Below, piece after piece: positions 55,362 through 64,000 of a stretch of DNA of 64,000 nt. The notes under the pieces are model-generated. The model had not been told where the DNA came from. It did no database searches and saw only the letters and a program-made list of their open reading frames with translations. Source of the stretch: Tsukamurella ocularis. Lineage in GTDB: Bacteria > Actinomycetota > Actinomycetes > Mycobacteriales > Mycobacteriaceae. The position numbers and the translations under genes were made by a program. Each line of letters begins with the position of its first letter. The stretch's first letter is position 1. The DNA is taken from NCBI RefSeq assembly GCF_024807615.1, contig NZ_JANUCJ010000003.1, forward strand, positions 496,001 through 560,000, in the 5' to 3' direction.

Positions 55362-56504
55362 GTGAACCTGGAGCCGCTACCGATCGACACCGTCGAATCC
55401 GCCCTGCCGCAGCTCACCGCTCTCCTGGAGGGCACGGCGCCCGCGTGGCTGCCGGTGCCCGCGCACGATCCGCGCGAGACCGCCCGGCTCACCGAGGCGC
55501 TCGCCGCCGACACCCCGATCGACGAGCGCGTGGCCCTCGTCGTCGCGACGTCCGGCACGACGGGCACACCCAAGGGCGCGATGCTCACCCGCGGCGCCCT
55601 GGTCGCCAGCGCCGCGGGCACGCACGCGCGGCTCGGCGGGCCCGGGCAATGGCTGCTCGCAATGCCGCCGCAGCACGTCGCGGGCGTGCAGGTGATGCTG
55701 CGCTCCCTCGCCGCGGGCCACGCGCCCACCCAGCTCGACGTGCGCGCCGGCTTCGACCCCGCCGCCCTCGCCGCGGCCCACGCGCGCATGACCGCGGACC
55801 GTCGGTACGTCTCCCTGGTCCCGACCCAGCTGGTCAAGGTCCTCGCCGACCCGTCCGCCACGGAGGCGCTGGCCCGGTTCGACGGGGTACTCATCGGCGG
55901 TGCGGCCTGCCCCGTCCCCGTCCGCGAGGCGGCGCTCGCCGCCGGTATCCGCATGGTCCGCACGTACGGGATGAGCGAGACGGCCGGGGGCTGCGTGTAC
56001 GACGGTGCACCCCTCCCGGGCGTCGAGATCCGCCTGGACGGCCCGGAATCGCGCGTGGTGCTCGGCGGCCCGACGGTGGCCCTCGGCTACCGGAACCTCC
56101 CCGAGCACCCCGCCTTCGCCGAGCCCGGATGGTTCCGCACCGATGACGCCGGGACGCTCACGGACGGCGTCCTCGCCGTTACGGGCCGGCTCGACGAGGC
56201 CATCTCCACCGGCGGCCTGACGGTGCTGCCCCAGGTCGTGGAGGCGGTGCTCGCCCGGGTGCCCGGGGTCGCCGAGGTCGCCGTCTTCGCGCAGGCCGAT
56301 CCGCGGCTCGGCCAGCGAGTGGCCGCGGCGGTCGTCCCGGGGCCGGGCGCGGAGGTCACCGTCGATCTGCTGCGCGCGGCCGTCGAGGCCGAACTGGACC
56401 GGACGGCGGCCCCACGGGCGCTGTACCTCGTCGACGAGCTGCCCCGGCGCGGGCCGGGCAAGATCGACCGGCGGGCGTTGGTCGATCGATTCTACGAATA
56501 CTGA
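55362..56504 (+). CDS. menE: o-Succinylbenzoate-CoA ligase
   Basis: A 380-residue AMP-forming ligase of the short actinobacterial MenE type. P-loop SGTTGTPKG is at residues 64-72, IRMVRTYGMSETAGG is the adenine motif, GWFRTDDAG the ribose-binding Asp region, and GPGKIDRRAL the C-terminal catalytic Lys. It activates o-succinylbenzoate with CoA for MenB. GTG 55362 is leaderless: TAGCCT at 55349-55354 is 7 bp upstream and includes the preceding gene's stop. Confidence 0.93.
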   Translation: MNLEPLPIDTVESALPQLTALLEGTAPAWLPVPAHDPRETARLTEALAADTPIDERVALVVATSGTTGTPKGAMLTRGALVASAAGTHARLGGPGQWLLAMPPQHVAGVQVMLRSLAAGHAPTQLDVRAGFDPAALAAAHARMTADRRYVSLVPTQLVKVLADPSATEALARFDGVLIGGAACPVPVREAALAAGIRMVRTYGMSETAGGCVYDGAPLPGVEIRLDGPESRVVLGGPTVALGYRNLPEHPAFAEPGWFRTDDAGTLTDGVLAVTGRLDEAISTGGLTVLPQVVEAVLARVPGVAEVAVFAQADPRLGQRVAAAVVPGPGAEVTVDLLRAAVEAELDRTAAPRALYLVDELPRRGPGKIDRRALVDRFYEY

Positions 56505-56538
56505 GAGAATTTCAAAACCCTCGGTATATCGTCGGCGC

Positions 56539-57684
56539 ATGATCCTTCAGCGCGCTCTCCGGCGCCTCGCAGCGGTATCGGCGACCCTCGCGCTCGGCGC
56601 GGGCCTGGCGGCGGGCGCGGCCCAGGGCGCACCGTCGACGACGTGGATGTGCCGGCCCGGCACCGCGAACCCGTGCACCCTCCCGACCGACACCACCGAC
56701 CTCGGCACGGGGACGGTCACACCGGCGCGACGGGTGACCGACAACGAGAAGGCCGTCGACTGCTTCTACGTCTATCCGACGGTGACGAACCAGGTCGCGC
56801 TCAACGCCAACCCGGTGCGCATGCCCGAGGTGGACTCGATCGCCCGCTTCCAGGCGGCGCGGTTCGGGTCGATGTGCCGCGTCTTCGCGCCGATCTACCC
56901 GCAGATCACCCTCACGGGCCTCGCGCCCACGATGCTGATGCACCTCAAGCCGGTCGTCGACACCGCGTACGACGCCGTGCGGACGGCATGGCGCGAGTAC
57001 CTGGCCCGCGACAACGGCGGCCGCGGCGTCGTCCTCATCGGGCACTCGCAGGGGACGATGATGCTGCGCAAGCTGATCCGCGAGGAGATCGACGGCAACG
57101 CCGCGGTCCGGAACCGCCTGGTCGGCGCCTTCCTCATGGGCGGCAACGTGACCACCGCCGCGGGAAGCACCACCGGTGGCGACTTCCAGAACATCCCGCT
57201 GTGCACCCGGCGCGGTGAGTTCGGCTGCGCGGTCGCCTACTCCACCGACACCGCGGCGCCGGTGATCTCGATGTTCGGCAACACCGACCTCGACATCCTC
57301 TCCCAGACCATGGAGCTGCCGGTCGGCGCGGGCAAGCACGTCGCCTGCACCGACCCCGGCCCACTGTCCGGCGACTCCGGTTCCGTCGGCGTGACGGTGC
57401 CGAGCGAGCGCTACGCCTTCGGGATCATCTCCGTACTCATGGACTACACGACGTTCCCCGAGGCCCTACCCACGTCGGACAGTACCTGGACGATCAGCAA
57501 GAGCCGCGGCGTGGGAAGCTGCTCGGACGTCAACCGGCACAGCATGTACCGGATCCGGCTGACGGTGCCGCAACCGCTCAACGAGCTACCGCTGATGGGC
57601 ACGCACCTGCTGGACGTGAACTTCGGCCTCGACCGACTGGTCTCGATCGCGACGCAACAGTCGGCGGCGTGGCGCGCCCGGTGA
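56539..57684 (+). CDS. Secreted DUF3089 alpha/beta-hydrolase-like protein
   Basis: A 381-residue exported protein. Signal peptide residues 1-31 (ending AAQG-APS). The DUF3089 domain has AVDCFYVYPTVTNQ, the nucleophile elbow GHSQG near residue 170, and several Cys (WMCRPG, PCTLP, MCRVF, LCTRRGEFGC, ACTDP, SCSD) suggesting disulfides. Relatives in mycolic-acid bacteria are cell-envelope esterases or lipases; substrate unknown. TATCGT at 56527-56532 is 6 bp before the ATG (leaderless). Confidence 0.88.
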   Translation: MILQRALRRLAAVSATLALGAGLAAGAAQGAPSTTWMCRPGTANPCTLPTDTTDLGTGTVTPARRVTDNEKAVDCFYVYPTVTNQVALNANPVRMPEVDSIARFQAARFGSMCRVFAPIYPQITLTGLAPTMLMHLKPVVDTAYDAVRTAWREYLARDNGGRGVVLIGHSQGTMMLRKLIREEIDGNAAVRNRLVGAFLMGGNVTTAAGSTTGGDFQNIPLCTRRGEFGCAVAYSTDTAAPVISMFGNTDLDILSQTMELPVGAGKHVACTDPGPLSGDSGSVGVTVPSERYAFGIISVLMDYTTFPEALPTSDSTWTISKSRGVGSCSDVNRHSMYRIRLTVPQPLNELPLMGTHLLDVNFGLDRLVSIATQQSAAWRAR

Positions 57685-57787
57685 GCGCGGGTTGACCGAC
57701 GTCACAAATATTCATGGTTGAAGGAATCTCGGGTAAGGTTACCGCCGAGTAAGATAGCTCCGCAGTAACAGCCCCGATCGGAGAACC
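57685..57787 (+). promoter_or_regulatory. Promoter/operator region of the acyl-CoA dehydrogenase gene
   Basis: TTCATG and TAAGGT separated by 17 bp give a promoter candidate; the -10 sits inside the dyad GGTAA-GG-TTACC, and TAAGAT follows 16 bp later. A TetR-type repressor of fatty-acid genes is a plausible ligand, but the dyad is short. Confidence 0.4.
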
Positions 57788-59581
57788 GTGAAGCAGAACA
57801 TCGCAGCGCAGACCCCGCTGCTCAACCCCCGCGACGTCGACTTCCTGCTCTACGAATGGCTGAACGCCGAGGAGCTGACCAAGCGCGACGCCTTCGCCGA
57901 GCACTCCAAGGAGACCTTCGACGCCGCGCTCGACCTGGCCGCCGACATCGCCGTCCAGAAGCTGTCGAACCACTACAAGGACGCGGACGCCAACGAGCCG
58001 ACGATCCAGCCCGACGGCACCGCGAAGACGCTCCCCGCGACCAAGGCCGGACTCGACGCGATCGCGGCCTCGGGCCTGACCTTCGGCGAACTCCCCGCTG
58101 AGGAGGGCGGTATCGGCCTGCCCTCGCTGATCAGCAAGGCTGCCTTCGCATGGATGCAGGCCGCGAACGTCTCCACCACCGTCTACTCAGGCCTGACCCT
58201 GGGCAACGGCAACGTGATCCGGTCCTTCGGCACGGACGAGCAGAAGCGCCTCTACCTGGAGCCGATGATCGAGGGCCGGTTCACCGGCACCATGTGCCTC
58301 TCGGAGCCCGACGCCGGCTCCGCACTCGCCGACATCAGCGCGAAGGCCGAGCCTCGCGAGGACGGCAGTTACGCGATCACCGGCACCAAGATGTGGATCA
58401 CCGGCGGCGACCACGAGATGTCCGAGAACATCGTGCACCTGGTGCTCGCGAAGGTCCCGGGCGCGCCGGACGGCGTCAAGGGCATCTCGCTGTTCATCGT
58501 GCCGAAGTACCTGGTGAACGACGACCAGTCGGTCGGCGAGCGCAACGCCGTGAACCTGGTGAGCCTGAACCACAAGATGGGAAACAAGGGCACCACCAAC
58601 TGCCTGCTCTCGCTCGACGGTGCCACCGGCTACCTGGTGGGAACAGAGAACCGCGGCCTGGTCCAGATGTTCCAGATGATGAACGAGGCGCGCGTCGCCG
58701 TGGGCCTGGCGTCCTCGTCGATCGGCTACACCGGTTACCTGCAGTCGCTCGAGTACGCCAAGACCCGCGTGCAGGGCCGGCCCGTGACCGCCCCGACGGG
58801 GCCGCAGGTCCCGATCATCGAGCACCCCGACGTGCGTCGGATGCTGCTCGCGCAGAAGAGCTACGTCGAGGGCGGGCTGGCGCTCGCGCTGTTCGGCGCG
58901 CGCCTCGTCGACGACGCGGACACCGCACCGTCGGAGGAAGAGCGGACGGCCGCCGGGCAGCTGCTGGACTTCCTCACGCCGATCATCAAGAGCTGGCCGA
59001 GCGAGTGGGCCACGAAGGCCAACGACTACGCCATTCAGATCCACGGCGGCTACGGCTACACGCGCGAGTTCAACGTCGAGCAGCTCTACCGGGACAATCG
59101 GCTCAACGCGATTCACGAGGGCGCCAAGGCCATCCACGGCCTGGACCTGCTCGGCCGCAAGGTGCCGCAGCACGGCGGTGCCGCCTTCGGCGCGCTGCTG
59201 GGGCGCATCGAGGCGACGGCCGCGCACGCCGACAAGGTCGAGGACCTGGCGCCGCACGCGGCCGCACTCCGGGCCGCCGCGCAGCGGGCGGTCGAGGTCA
59301 CGATGACGCTCGGCGGCACGGGCGACCCCGCGCTGTCGTTGGCGAACGCCACCTCCTACCTCGACGGCCTCGGGCACGTCGTGGTGGCGTGGCTGTGGCT
59401 GGACCAGGCGCTCGCCACCTACGCCGAGGACGGCACGGCGAAGTCCGATGCCTTCTACCGCGGCAAGCGGGCTGCCACCCAGTACTTCTTCGTGTACGAG
59501 CTACCGAAGGCGTACACCGAGTTCGACCTGCTGGCGAAGCTCGACCGCACCACGCTCGACCTGGACACCTCCGTCCTCTAG
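57788..59581 (+). CDS. Acyl-CoA dehydrogenase, long (AcdA/DmdC-like) form
   Basis: A 597-residue flavoprotein of the long acyl-CoA dehydrogenase class with an extra C-terminal domain. It shows MCLSEPDAGSALADISAKAE and ITGTKMWITGGDHEMSENIV in the FAD/substrate half, and AIQIHGGYGYTREFNVEQLY, RDNRLNAIHEGAKAIHGLDL in the helical half. It oxidises an acyl-CoA to the trans-2-enoyl-CoA in beta-oxidation; chain length unknown. GTG 57788 follows GGAG at 5 bp. Contains GCACCGTCGGA at 58925 in a loop (TAPSEEE). Confidence 0.92.
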   Translation: MKQNIAAQTPLLNPRDVDFLLYEWLNAEELTKRDAFAEHSKETFDAALDLAADIAVQKLSNHYKDADANEPTIQPDGTAKTLPATKAGLDAIAASGLTFGELPAEEGGIGLPSLISKAAFAWMQAANVSTTVYSGLTLGNGNVIRSFGTDEQKRLYLEPMIEGRFTGTMCLSEPDAGSALADISAKAEPREDGSYAITGTKMWITGGDHEMSENIVHLVLAKVPGAPDGVKGISLFIVPKYLVNDDQSVGERNAVNLVSLNHKMGNKGTTNCLLSLDGATGYLVGTENRGLVQMFQMMNEARVAVGLASSSIGYTGYLQSLEYAKTRVQGRPVTAPTGPQVPIIEHPDVRRMLLAQKSYVEGGLALALFGARLVDDADTAPSEEERTAAGQLLDFLTPIIKSWPSEWATKANDYAIQIHGGYGYTREFNVEQLYRDNRLNAIHEGAKAIHGLDLLGRKVPQHGGAAFGALLGRIEATAAHADKVEDLAPHAAALRAAAQRAVEVTMTLGGTGDPALSLANATSYLDGLGHVVVAWLWLDQALATYAEDGTAKSDAFYRGKRAATQYFFVYELPKAYTEFDLLAKLDRTTLDLDTSVL

Positions 59582-59601
59582 CGGCTGCATAGGCTGGGCG
59601 C

Positions 59602-60477
59602 ATGGCAACCGCAGCGCAGTGGCTCGAAGGGGCCCGCCCCCGCACGCTCCCGAACGCGATCGCTCCGGTGATCGCGGGTACGGGGGCGGCGGGCTTCCTC
59701 GGCGACGCGGTCTGGTGGAAGGCGTTGCTCGCGCTGGTGGTGTCGCTGTCGCTGATCCTGGGCGTGAACTTCGCCAACGACTACTCCGATGGCATCCGCG
59801 GCACCGACGACGAGCGCGTCGGCCCGCTGCGGCTCGTCGGGTCCGGGCTGGCCTCCCCCGCGGCGGTCAAGCGCGCGGCGTTCGCGTGCTTCGGTGTTGG
59901 CGGTGTGGCCGGTGCGGTGCTGTCTCTGACCTCAGCGCCGTGGCTGATCCTGGTGGGCCTGGTGTGCGTTGCCGGGGCGTGGTTCTACACGGGCGGGAAG
60001 AAGCCCTACGGCTACCTCGGCTTCGGCGAGATCGCGGTCTTCGTCTTCTTCGGCCTGATCGCCGTGCTGGGCACGGAATTCGTGCAGGCTGGGCGGATCG
60101 ATGCGTCCGGCGTGCTCGCGGCGTGCGCGGTGGGTTCGTACAGCTCCGCGGTACTCGTCGCCAACAACCTGCGCGACATCCCCACCGACCGCGAGTCCGG
60201 AAAGATCACCCTCGCCGTCCGCCTCGGCGACTTCCGGACCCGCGTCCTGTTCTCGGTCCTCGTCGCGGTCCCGACGATGCTGAGCCTGGCCCTTGCGGCC
60301 GTCGCCACCCCGTGGGCGCTTCTCTCCCTCGCCTCCGCCCCGCTCGCCGTGCGCGCCGCCCTGCCCGTCGCCCGCGGCGGCCGGGGCCCCGCCCTCATCC
60401 CCGCCCTCGCCCAGACAGGCCTGGCGATGCTCGTCTGGTCCATCGGCGCCGCGGTCGGGCTGTTCGTGGGCGCCTGA
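59602..60477 (+). CDS. menA: 1,4-dihydroxy-2-naphthoate polyprenyltransferase
   Basis: A 291-residue UbiA-fold membrane prenyltransferase. [16 protein letters not shown] opens it, [15 protein letters not shown] (residues 57-70) is the first Asp-rich motif, and [20 protein letters not shown] the second. It joins the prenyl chain to DHNA to form demethylmenaquinone at the membrane, the substrate of MenG. TAGGCT at 59590-59595 is 6 bp before the ATG (leaderless). Confidence 0.94.
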   Translation: MATAAQWLEGARPRTLPNAIAPVIAGTGAAGFLGDAVWWKALLALVVSLSLILGVNFANDYSDGIRGTDDERVGPLRLVGSGLASPAAVKRAAFACFGVGGVAGAVLSLTSAPWLILVGLVCVAGAWFYTGGKKPYGYLGFGEIAVFVFFGLIAVLGTEFVQAGRIDASGVLAACAVGSYSSAVLVANNLRDIPTDRESGKITLAVRLGDFRTRVLFSVLVAVPTMLSLALAAVATPWALLSLASAPLAVRAALPVARGGRGPALIPALAQTGLAMLVWSIGAAVGLFVGA

Positions 60478-60478
60478 G

Positions 60479-61318
60479 TCAGCCGCGTGCCGCGGCGCCC
60501 ACGACAGAGAGCAATTGCAGCTTGTCGTAACTCTCCGATCCGGGCTTCGCGGTGTACACGAGCAGCAGGTGCGACTGCTCCGGGTCCACGAGGTGCTGGC
60601 AGTCCAGCTCGAGCGCCCCGACGTCCGGGTGGATGAATCGCTTCACCGCGTTCGGGCGGATCCCCACCGGATGCGCCTCCCACAGCGTCGCGAACTCCGC
60701 GCTGCGCTCGAGCAGCAGCTCCGCGTACTCCGCCGCGCGGGAACCTGGCCCCCGGAGCGCCGCCACCCCACGCAGGCCCGAGACGAACATCGACGACAGG
60801 AACGCGTGGTCGTCCGGATGGTGGATCGCGCGGCTCGCCGGGTCGGTGAACCACCGGTACCCGACGCTGCGCTCGGGTCCGGTGTAGCCGGTGGTGTCAC
60901 CCGTCAGAGCCACCGAGAGCGGCGTCTGACGCAGGGTCTCCCCCAGCTCGGTGACGATCTCCGCCGGGGTGTCGGACAGGCGATCGAGCACGCGGGCCAA
61001 CCCGGGACCGATGTGATCGCCCGTCGCGCCCCGGGGCGGCGCATGCTGCCCCGCCAACCGGAAGAGGTGGTCGCGCTCGTCGAGGCTCAGATGCAGGCCC
61101 TGCGCGATGGCCGCAATCATCTGCGGCGACGGGTGCGGGCCGCGCTGACGTTCGAGCCGGGTGTAGTAGTCGACCGACATGTGGCACAGCGCCGCAACCT
61201 CCTCCCGCCGCAGGCCCTGCGTCCGCCGCCGCTGCCCTCGAGGGAGCCCCACGTCCTCCGGCTGCAGGGCCTCCCGCCGCCGGCGGAGGAACTCCGCGAG
61301 CCCTTCCCGGTCGATCAT
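60479..61318 (-). CDS. XRE-family regulator with MmyB-like ligand domain
   Basis: A 279-residue regulator. N-terminal [53 protein letters not shown] (residues about 7-58). The rest is the MmyB-like PAS-type domain ([20 protein letters not shown] near residue 160). AGGAGG lies about 6 bp before ATG 61318. Such genes are usually divergent from a short-chain dehydrogenase they control, as here. Confidence 0.9.
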   Translation of the reverse strand: MIDREGLAEFLRRRREALQPEDVGLPRGQRRRTQGLRREEVAALCHMSVDYYTRLERQRGPHPSPQMIAAIAQGLHLSLDERDHLFRLAGQHAPPRGATGDHIGPGLARVLDRLSDTPAEIVTELGETLRQTPLSVALTGDTTGYTGPERSVGYRWFTDPASRAIHHPDDHAFLSSMFVSGLRGVAALRGPGSRAAEYAELLLERSAEFATLWEAHPVGIRPNAVKRFIHPDVGALELDCQHLVDPEQSHLLLVYTAKPGSESYDKLQLLSVVGAAARG

Positions 61319-61437
61319 CCGCACCTCCTGCCGACGACGGTACTGGGGCCGGACCGATCGCGACGCTCGCTGGACGCTCTCATCCGGGGATCGACGGTCC
61401 CTGGATGAGCATCCGCGGCACTGCGAGGCTGGCAGCC

Positions 61438-62376
61438 ATGAACCGAGCACCGATCGACCTCCCCCTTCCCGATCTCAGCGGCAAGCGCGCCGTCGTGACC
61501 GGCGGCACCGACGGCATCGGCCTCGGCATCGCGCGCCGCCTCTCCGCGGCCGGCGCGGACGTCGTCCTGCCCGCGCGGAACGCCGCCAAGGCCGAGGCGG
61601 CGGTCGCCGCGATCGGCGCCGCGGTGCCGGCGGCGACCGTCTCCACACTCCCCCTCGACCTGTCGTCCCTCGCGTCGGTGGAGGCGCTCGGCCGCACACT
61701 GCTCGACGACGGCCGCCCCATCGACCTGCTCATCAACAACGCCGGCGTGATGACCCCGCCCACCCGGCAGACGACCGCCGACGGTTTCGAGCTTCAGTTC
61801 GGGACCAACCACCTCGGCCATGTCGCGCTGGTAGCGCACCTGTTGCCGCTGCTCCGCGCGGGGCAGGCCCGCGTCACGTCGCAGATCAGCATCGCCGCCA
61901 ACGAGAGGTCCATCAACTGGGACGACTTGAACTGGGAGACGTCGTACAACGGCTCCGGCGCCTACAGCCAGTCCAAGATCGCCTTCGGCCTGTTCGGCCT
62001 CGAATTGGACCGGGTGAGCCGGGAGCGCGGTTGGGGCATCACCAGCAATCTGTCCCACCCCGGCGTCGCCCCGACCAACCTCCTGGCGGCGCGACCGGAG
62101 ATCGGCCGCGACGGTGACACCCTGGGGGTGCGGGTCATCCGCCGATTGTCGGCACTGGGGCTCGTGGTCGGTACCGCGGAGACAGCCGCCCTCCCCGCCC
62201 TCTTGGCCGCGACGACGCCGGACGCGACGGGCAGGTTGTACGGCCCCAAGGGCTTCATGCACCTCGGGGGCCCGCCCGCAGAACAGCCCCTCTACAGCAG
62301 GATCCGCAGCGAGGAGGAGGCCCGCCGCATGTGGCTGATCTCGGAGGGCATGACCGGGGTCGCCTTCCCGGCCTGA
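61438..62376 (+). CDS. Short-chain dehydrogenase/reductase
   Basis: A 312-residue extended SDR. NADP motif TGGTDGIG at residues 21-28, NNAGV near 101-105, catalytic YSQSK in [15 protein letters not shown]. It resembles the light-dependent-protochlorophyllide-reductase/WW-domain-oxidoreductase-like SDRs found beside MmyB regulators. Substrate unknown. An ATG at 61405 is also in frame; 61438 gives the usual length and has GAGG about 10 bp upstream. Confidence 0.88.
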   Translation: MNRAPIDLPLPDLSGKRAVVTGGTDGIGLGIARRLSAAGADVVLPARNAAKAEAAVAAIGAAVPAATVSTLPLDLSSLASVEALGRTLLDDGRPIDLLINNAGVMTPPTRQTTADGFELQFGTNHLGHVALVAHLLPLLRAGQARVTSQISIAANERSINWDDLNWETSYNGSGAYSQSKIAFGLFGLELDRVSRERGWGITSNLSHPGVAPTNLLAARPEIGRDGDTLGVRVIRRLSALGLVVGTAETAALPALLAATTPDATGRLYGPKGFMHLGGPPAEQPLYSRIRSEEEARRMWLISEGMTGVAFPA

Positions 62377-62408
62377 CTCCGGCGACCGCGGGCGGCGGAC
62401 GTTCGGCC

Positions 62409-63509
62409 CTACTCCCGCCAGGACCCGTCGGCCAGGAAGCGCTCGACGGTCAGGGTCGGCGGGATGAGGTCGAAGCCGCGCGACTGCACCCAGCCGTCGT
62501 CGAAGTAAGTGTCGAGGTAGCGGTCACCGTCGTCGGCGAGAAGGGTGACGACGCTGCCGGACCGGCCGGCCTGCAGCATCTCGGCGATCACACCGAAGGC
62601 GCCCCACAGGTTCGTGCCGGTGGAGCCGCCCACGCGGCGGCCGAGTATCGACGAGGCGATCCGCGCCGCGGCGATCGAGCCGGCATCGGGCACGCCCACC
62701 ATCCGGTCGACGATCTCCGGGATGAACGAGGGCTCCACCCGCGGACGGCCGATGCCCTCGATGCGGGAGGACTGCCCCGTCTGCACCGTGCAGTCCCCGG
62801 CGATGTAGCCGGGCAGGAAGCTGGAGTTCTCCGGGTCCACCACGCACAGTCGGGTGGCGTGCCGGCGGTAGCGGATGTAGCGGCCGATGGTCGCCGACGT
62901 GCCGCCGGTGCCCGCGCCGACCACGATCCACGCCGGCTCCGGGTGATCCTCCAGCGAGAGTTGCGAGAAGATCGACTCGGCGATGTTGTTGTTGCCCCGC
63001 CAATCCGTCGCGCACTCGGCGTGGGTGAACTGATCCATGTAGTGGCCGCCGCGGTCCTCCGCGAGCCGGGCGGCCTCGGTGTACACCTCGTCGGCGCGGT
63101 CCACGAAGTGGCACGTGCCGCCCTCGCGCTCGATGAGCGCCACCTTCGCGGGCGACGTCGTCTTCGTCATCACCGCGATGAACGGCAGGCCCAGCAGCTT
63201 GGCGAAGTACGCCTCGGACACCGCGGTCGAGCCCGACGAGGCCTCGATCACCGTCGTGCCCTCGCGCACCCACCCGTTGCACAGGGAGTACAAGAACAGC
63301 GAGCGGGCCAGACGGTGCTTCAGGCTGCCCGTGATGTGCGTGGTCTCGTCCTTGAGGTACAGGTCGATCCCCGCGCCCCGCGCCCACCCCTCCAGGGGGA
63401 AGCGCAGCAGGTGGGTGTCGGCGCTGCGCCGCGCGTCGGCCTCGATCAGCCGGACGGCGTTGTCGACCCAGGACCGGTCCGCGGACCGGTCGTGCACGAC
63501 GGTCGTCAC
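62409..63509 (-). CDS. cds1: PLP-dependent cysteine synthase-family enzyme, Cds1-like cysteine desulfhydrase
   Basis: A 366-residue fold-type II PLP enzyme. The Schiff-base Lys is K64 in [13 protein letters not shown], the cofactor loop [20 protein letters not shown] and the phosphate-binding [20 protein letters not shown] follow, then [16 protein letters not shown] and [14 protein letters not shown]. Length and motifs resemble mycobacterial Cds1 (Rv3684), which releases H2S from cysteine; substrate is inferred. GTG 63509 overlaps the upstream DUF4229 stop (GTGA). Confidence 0.82.
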   Translation of the reverse strand: MTTVVHDRSADRSWVDNAVRLIEADARRSADTHLLRFPLEGWARGAGIDLYLKDETTHITGSLKHRLARSLFLYSLCNGWVREGTTVIEASSGSTAVSEAYFAKLLGLPFIAVMTKTTSPAKVALIEREGGTCHFVDRADEVYTEAARLAEDRGGHYMDQFTHAECATDWRGNNNIAESIFSQLSLEDHPEPAWIVVGAGTGGTSATIGRYIRYRRHATRLCVVDPENSSFLPGYIAGDCTVQTGQSSRIEGIGRPRVEPSFIPEIVDRMVGVPDAGSIAAARIASSILGRRVGGSTGTNLWGAFGVIAEMLQAGRSGSVVTLLADDGDRYLDTYFDDGWVQSRGFDLIPPTLTVERFLADGSWRE

Positions 63510-63805
63510 TCGTCCACGCCCTGCAGCCGCCGCCGGAAGTCGTTGCGCTTCTCCTTGCGCGCCTCGTCGATCACGGCGGCGCTCTCGTTCACGCGCGTCC
63601 GCAACTTCTTGCCGAGCACCATCGACAGCGGCAGCGAGACCACGAGTGCGAACAGGAAGACAGGAATGGGCGGCACCTCGTCGAGGAACAACATCCCGAT
63701 CCCGTAGAGCGCCGCGAAGACGGCGACGACGAGCCCCAGGCGGAACAGCGTATAGAAAAAGATGTCGCGTGCCAGGGCCCGTGTGGCCGTACCCGTATCG
63801 GTCAT
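63506..63805 (-). CDS. DUF4229-type small membrane protein
   Basis: A 99-residue protein with two membrane helices ([20 protein letters not shown] and [20 protein letters not shown]) and a basic helical C-terminus ([20 protein letters not shown]), the DUF4229 layout. In actinobacteria the family often sits near menaquinone genes; function unknown. TAAACT (complement of 63813-63818) 7 bp before ATG 63805 marks a leaderless start. Coupled to the Cds1-like gene. Confidence 0.83.
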   Translation of the reverse strand: MTDTGTATRALARDIFFYTLFRLGLVVAVFAALYGIGMLFLDEVPPIPVFLFALVVSLPLSMVLGKKLRTRVNESAAVIDEARKEKRNDFRRRLQGVDE

Positions 63806-63904
63806 GGGGCACAGTTTACTCCCCGTCCGAAATACGACTTTACCAATTCTTGACACTCGGATAGAGGTTCGAGTACTCGGGCAAATCGCTGCATACTGGG
63901 CATC

Positions 63905-64000
63905 ATGACCACGGCACACCCGAACCTCGCCCAGCGCGCAGCGGACCCCCGGGCCGCTGTTCCCCGTCAGCCCGAGCGCCTCATGACCCCAGGCCAGGTG
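63905..64000 (+). CDS. N-terminus of a gene leaving the window, possibly BldC-like
   Basis: Only 32 codons are visible: MTTAHPNLAQRAADPRAAVP followed by RQPERLMTPGQV. LMTPGQV is how the helix-turn-helix of BldC/MerR-like proteins often begins, but too little is present to be sure. CATACT at 63892-63897, 7 bp before the ATG, suggests a leaderless promoter. Confidence 0.5.
   Translation, partial: MTTAHPNLAQRAADPRAAVPRQPERLMTPGQV

Noticed and set aside
56512-57339. A 275-codon minus-strand frame opposite the DUF3089 gene, and similar antisense frames opposite pit, menB and the SNF2 gene
   Set aside because: All are complementary-frame artefacts of third-position G/C; the plus-strand readings carry the signal peptides and family motifs.

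Overview
The window reads as chromosomal DNA of a high-GC, mycolic-acid-containing actinobacterium (order Mycobacteriales). Gene content and order match the Mycobacterium tuberculosis regions around rpoBC, rplJL, secE-nusG-rplKA, hadAB and the menaquinone genes. I favour Tsukamurella or a close relative, but that genus call is inference from the mix of mycobacterial synteny and lost pieces (no hadC, no mmaA genes). I see no prophage, transposase, rRNA gene or CRISPR array.

Layout. 1-4.1 kb: a partial acyltransferase, then a 3-hydroxybutyrate-dehydrogenase-like SDR coupled to an MHS-type transporter, with a divergent LysR regulator. 4.1-12.4 kb: a SWIM/SNF2 helicase and a run of small accessory genes (VOC protein, two TIGR03086 paralogues with a WYL regulator, a GntR regulator, an F420-dependent-type protein, YccF, a DoxX-like protein). 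12.9-31.4 kb: a long minus-strand informational block: rpoC, rpoB, mkl/mceG, rplL, rplJ, a four-gene coupled operon of unknown function (DUF2786 protein, two paralogous single-pass proteins, TIGR04338 metallohydrolase), rplA, rplK, nusG, secE, tRNA-Trp, hadB, hadA, rpmG, tRNA-Met, tRNA-Thr, tRNA-Tyr. 31.4-39.8 kb: yajQ, a DUF559/AbiEi-like gene bracketed by repeats, a degenerate HtpX homologue, polyprenyl diphosphate synthase, menG, mgtA, a DUF3592 protein, menD and a MarR regulator. 39.8-47 kb: AbrB-type membrane protein, saccharopine-dehydrogenase-like reductase, a CsoR-family locus with two tiny ORFs, amidase/TetR pair, a secreted NlpC/P60-like protein. 46.5-64 kb: menC/menB, a HIT protein, SRPBCC proteins (one frameshifted), an AfsR/EmbR-type regulator, pit with its small membrane partner and two DUF3349 genes, menE, a secreted DUF3089 protein, an acyl-CoA dehydrogenase, menA, an XRE regulator/SDR pair, and a Cds1-like PLP enzyme with a DUF4229 protein.

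How the genes work together. Much of menaquinone synthesis is here (menD, menC, menE, menB, menA, menG and the prenyl-chain synthase), in the dispersed order typical of mycobacteria. The 13-31 kb block supplies RNA polymerase, ribosomal stalk and L1/L11 proteins and the first mycolate-elongation dehydratase subunits.

Most notable non-genic signals: (1) a decamer GCACCGTCGG / CCGACGGTGC found at least 18 times, often forcing rare codons; (2) a roughly 98-bp intergenic stem-loop element in four copies with identical internal spacing, two of which bracket the DUF559/AbiEi-like gene; (3) more than 20 start codons preceded by a -10 box at exactly leaderless spacing; (4) an HtpX homologue whose zinc-protease motif has been lost; (5) a CsoR/CstR-like operator pair in front of two tiny ORFs.
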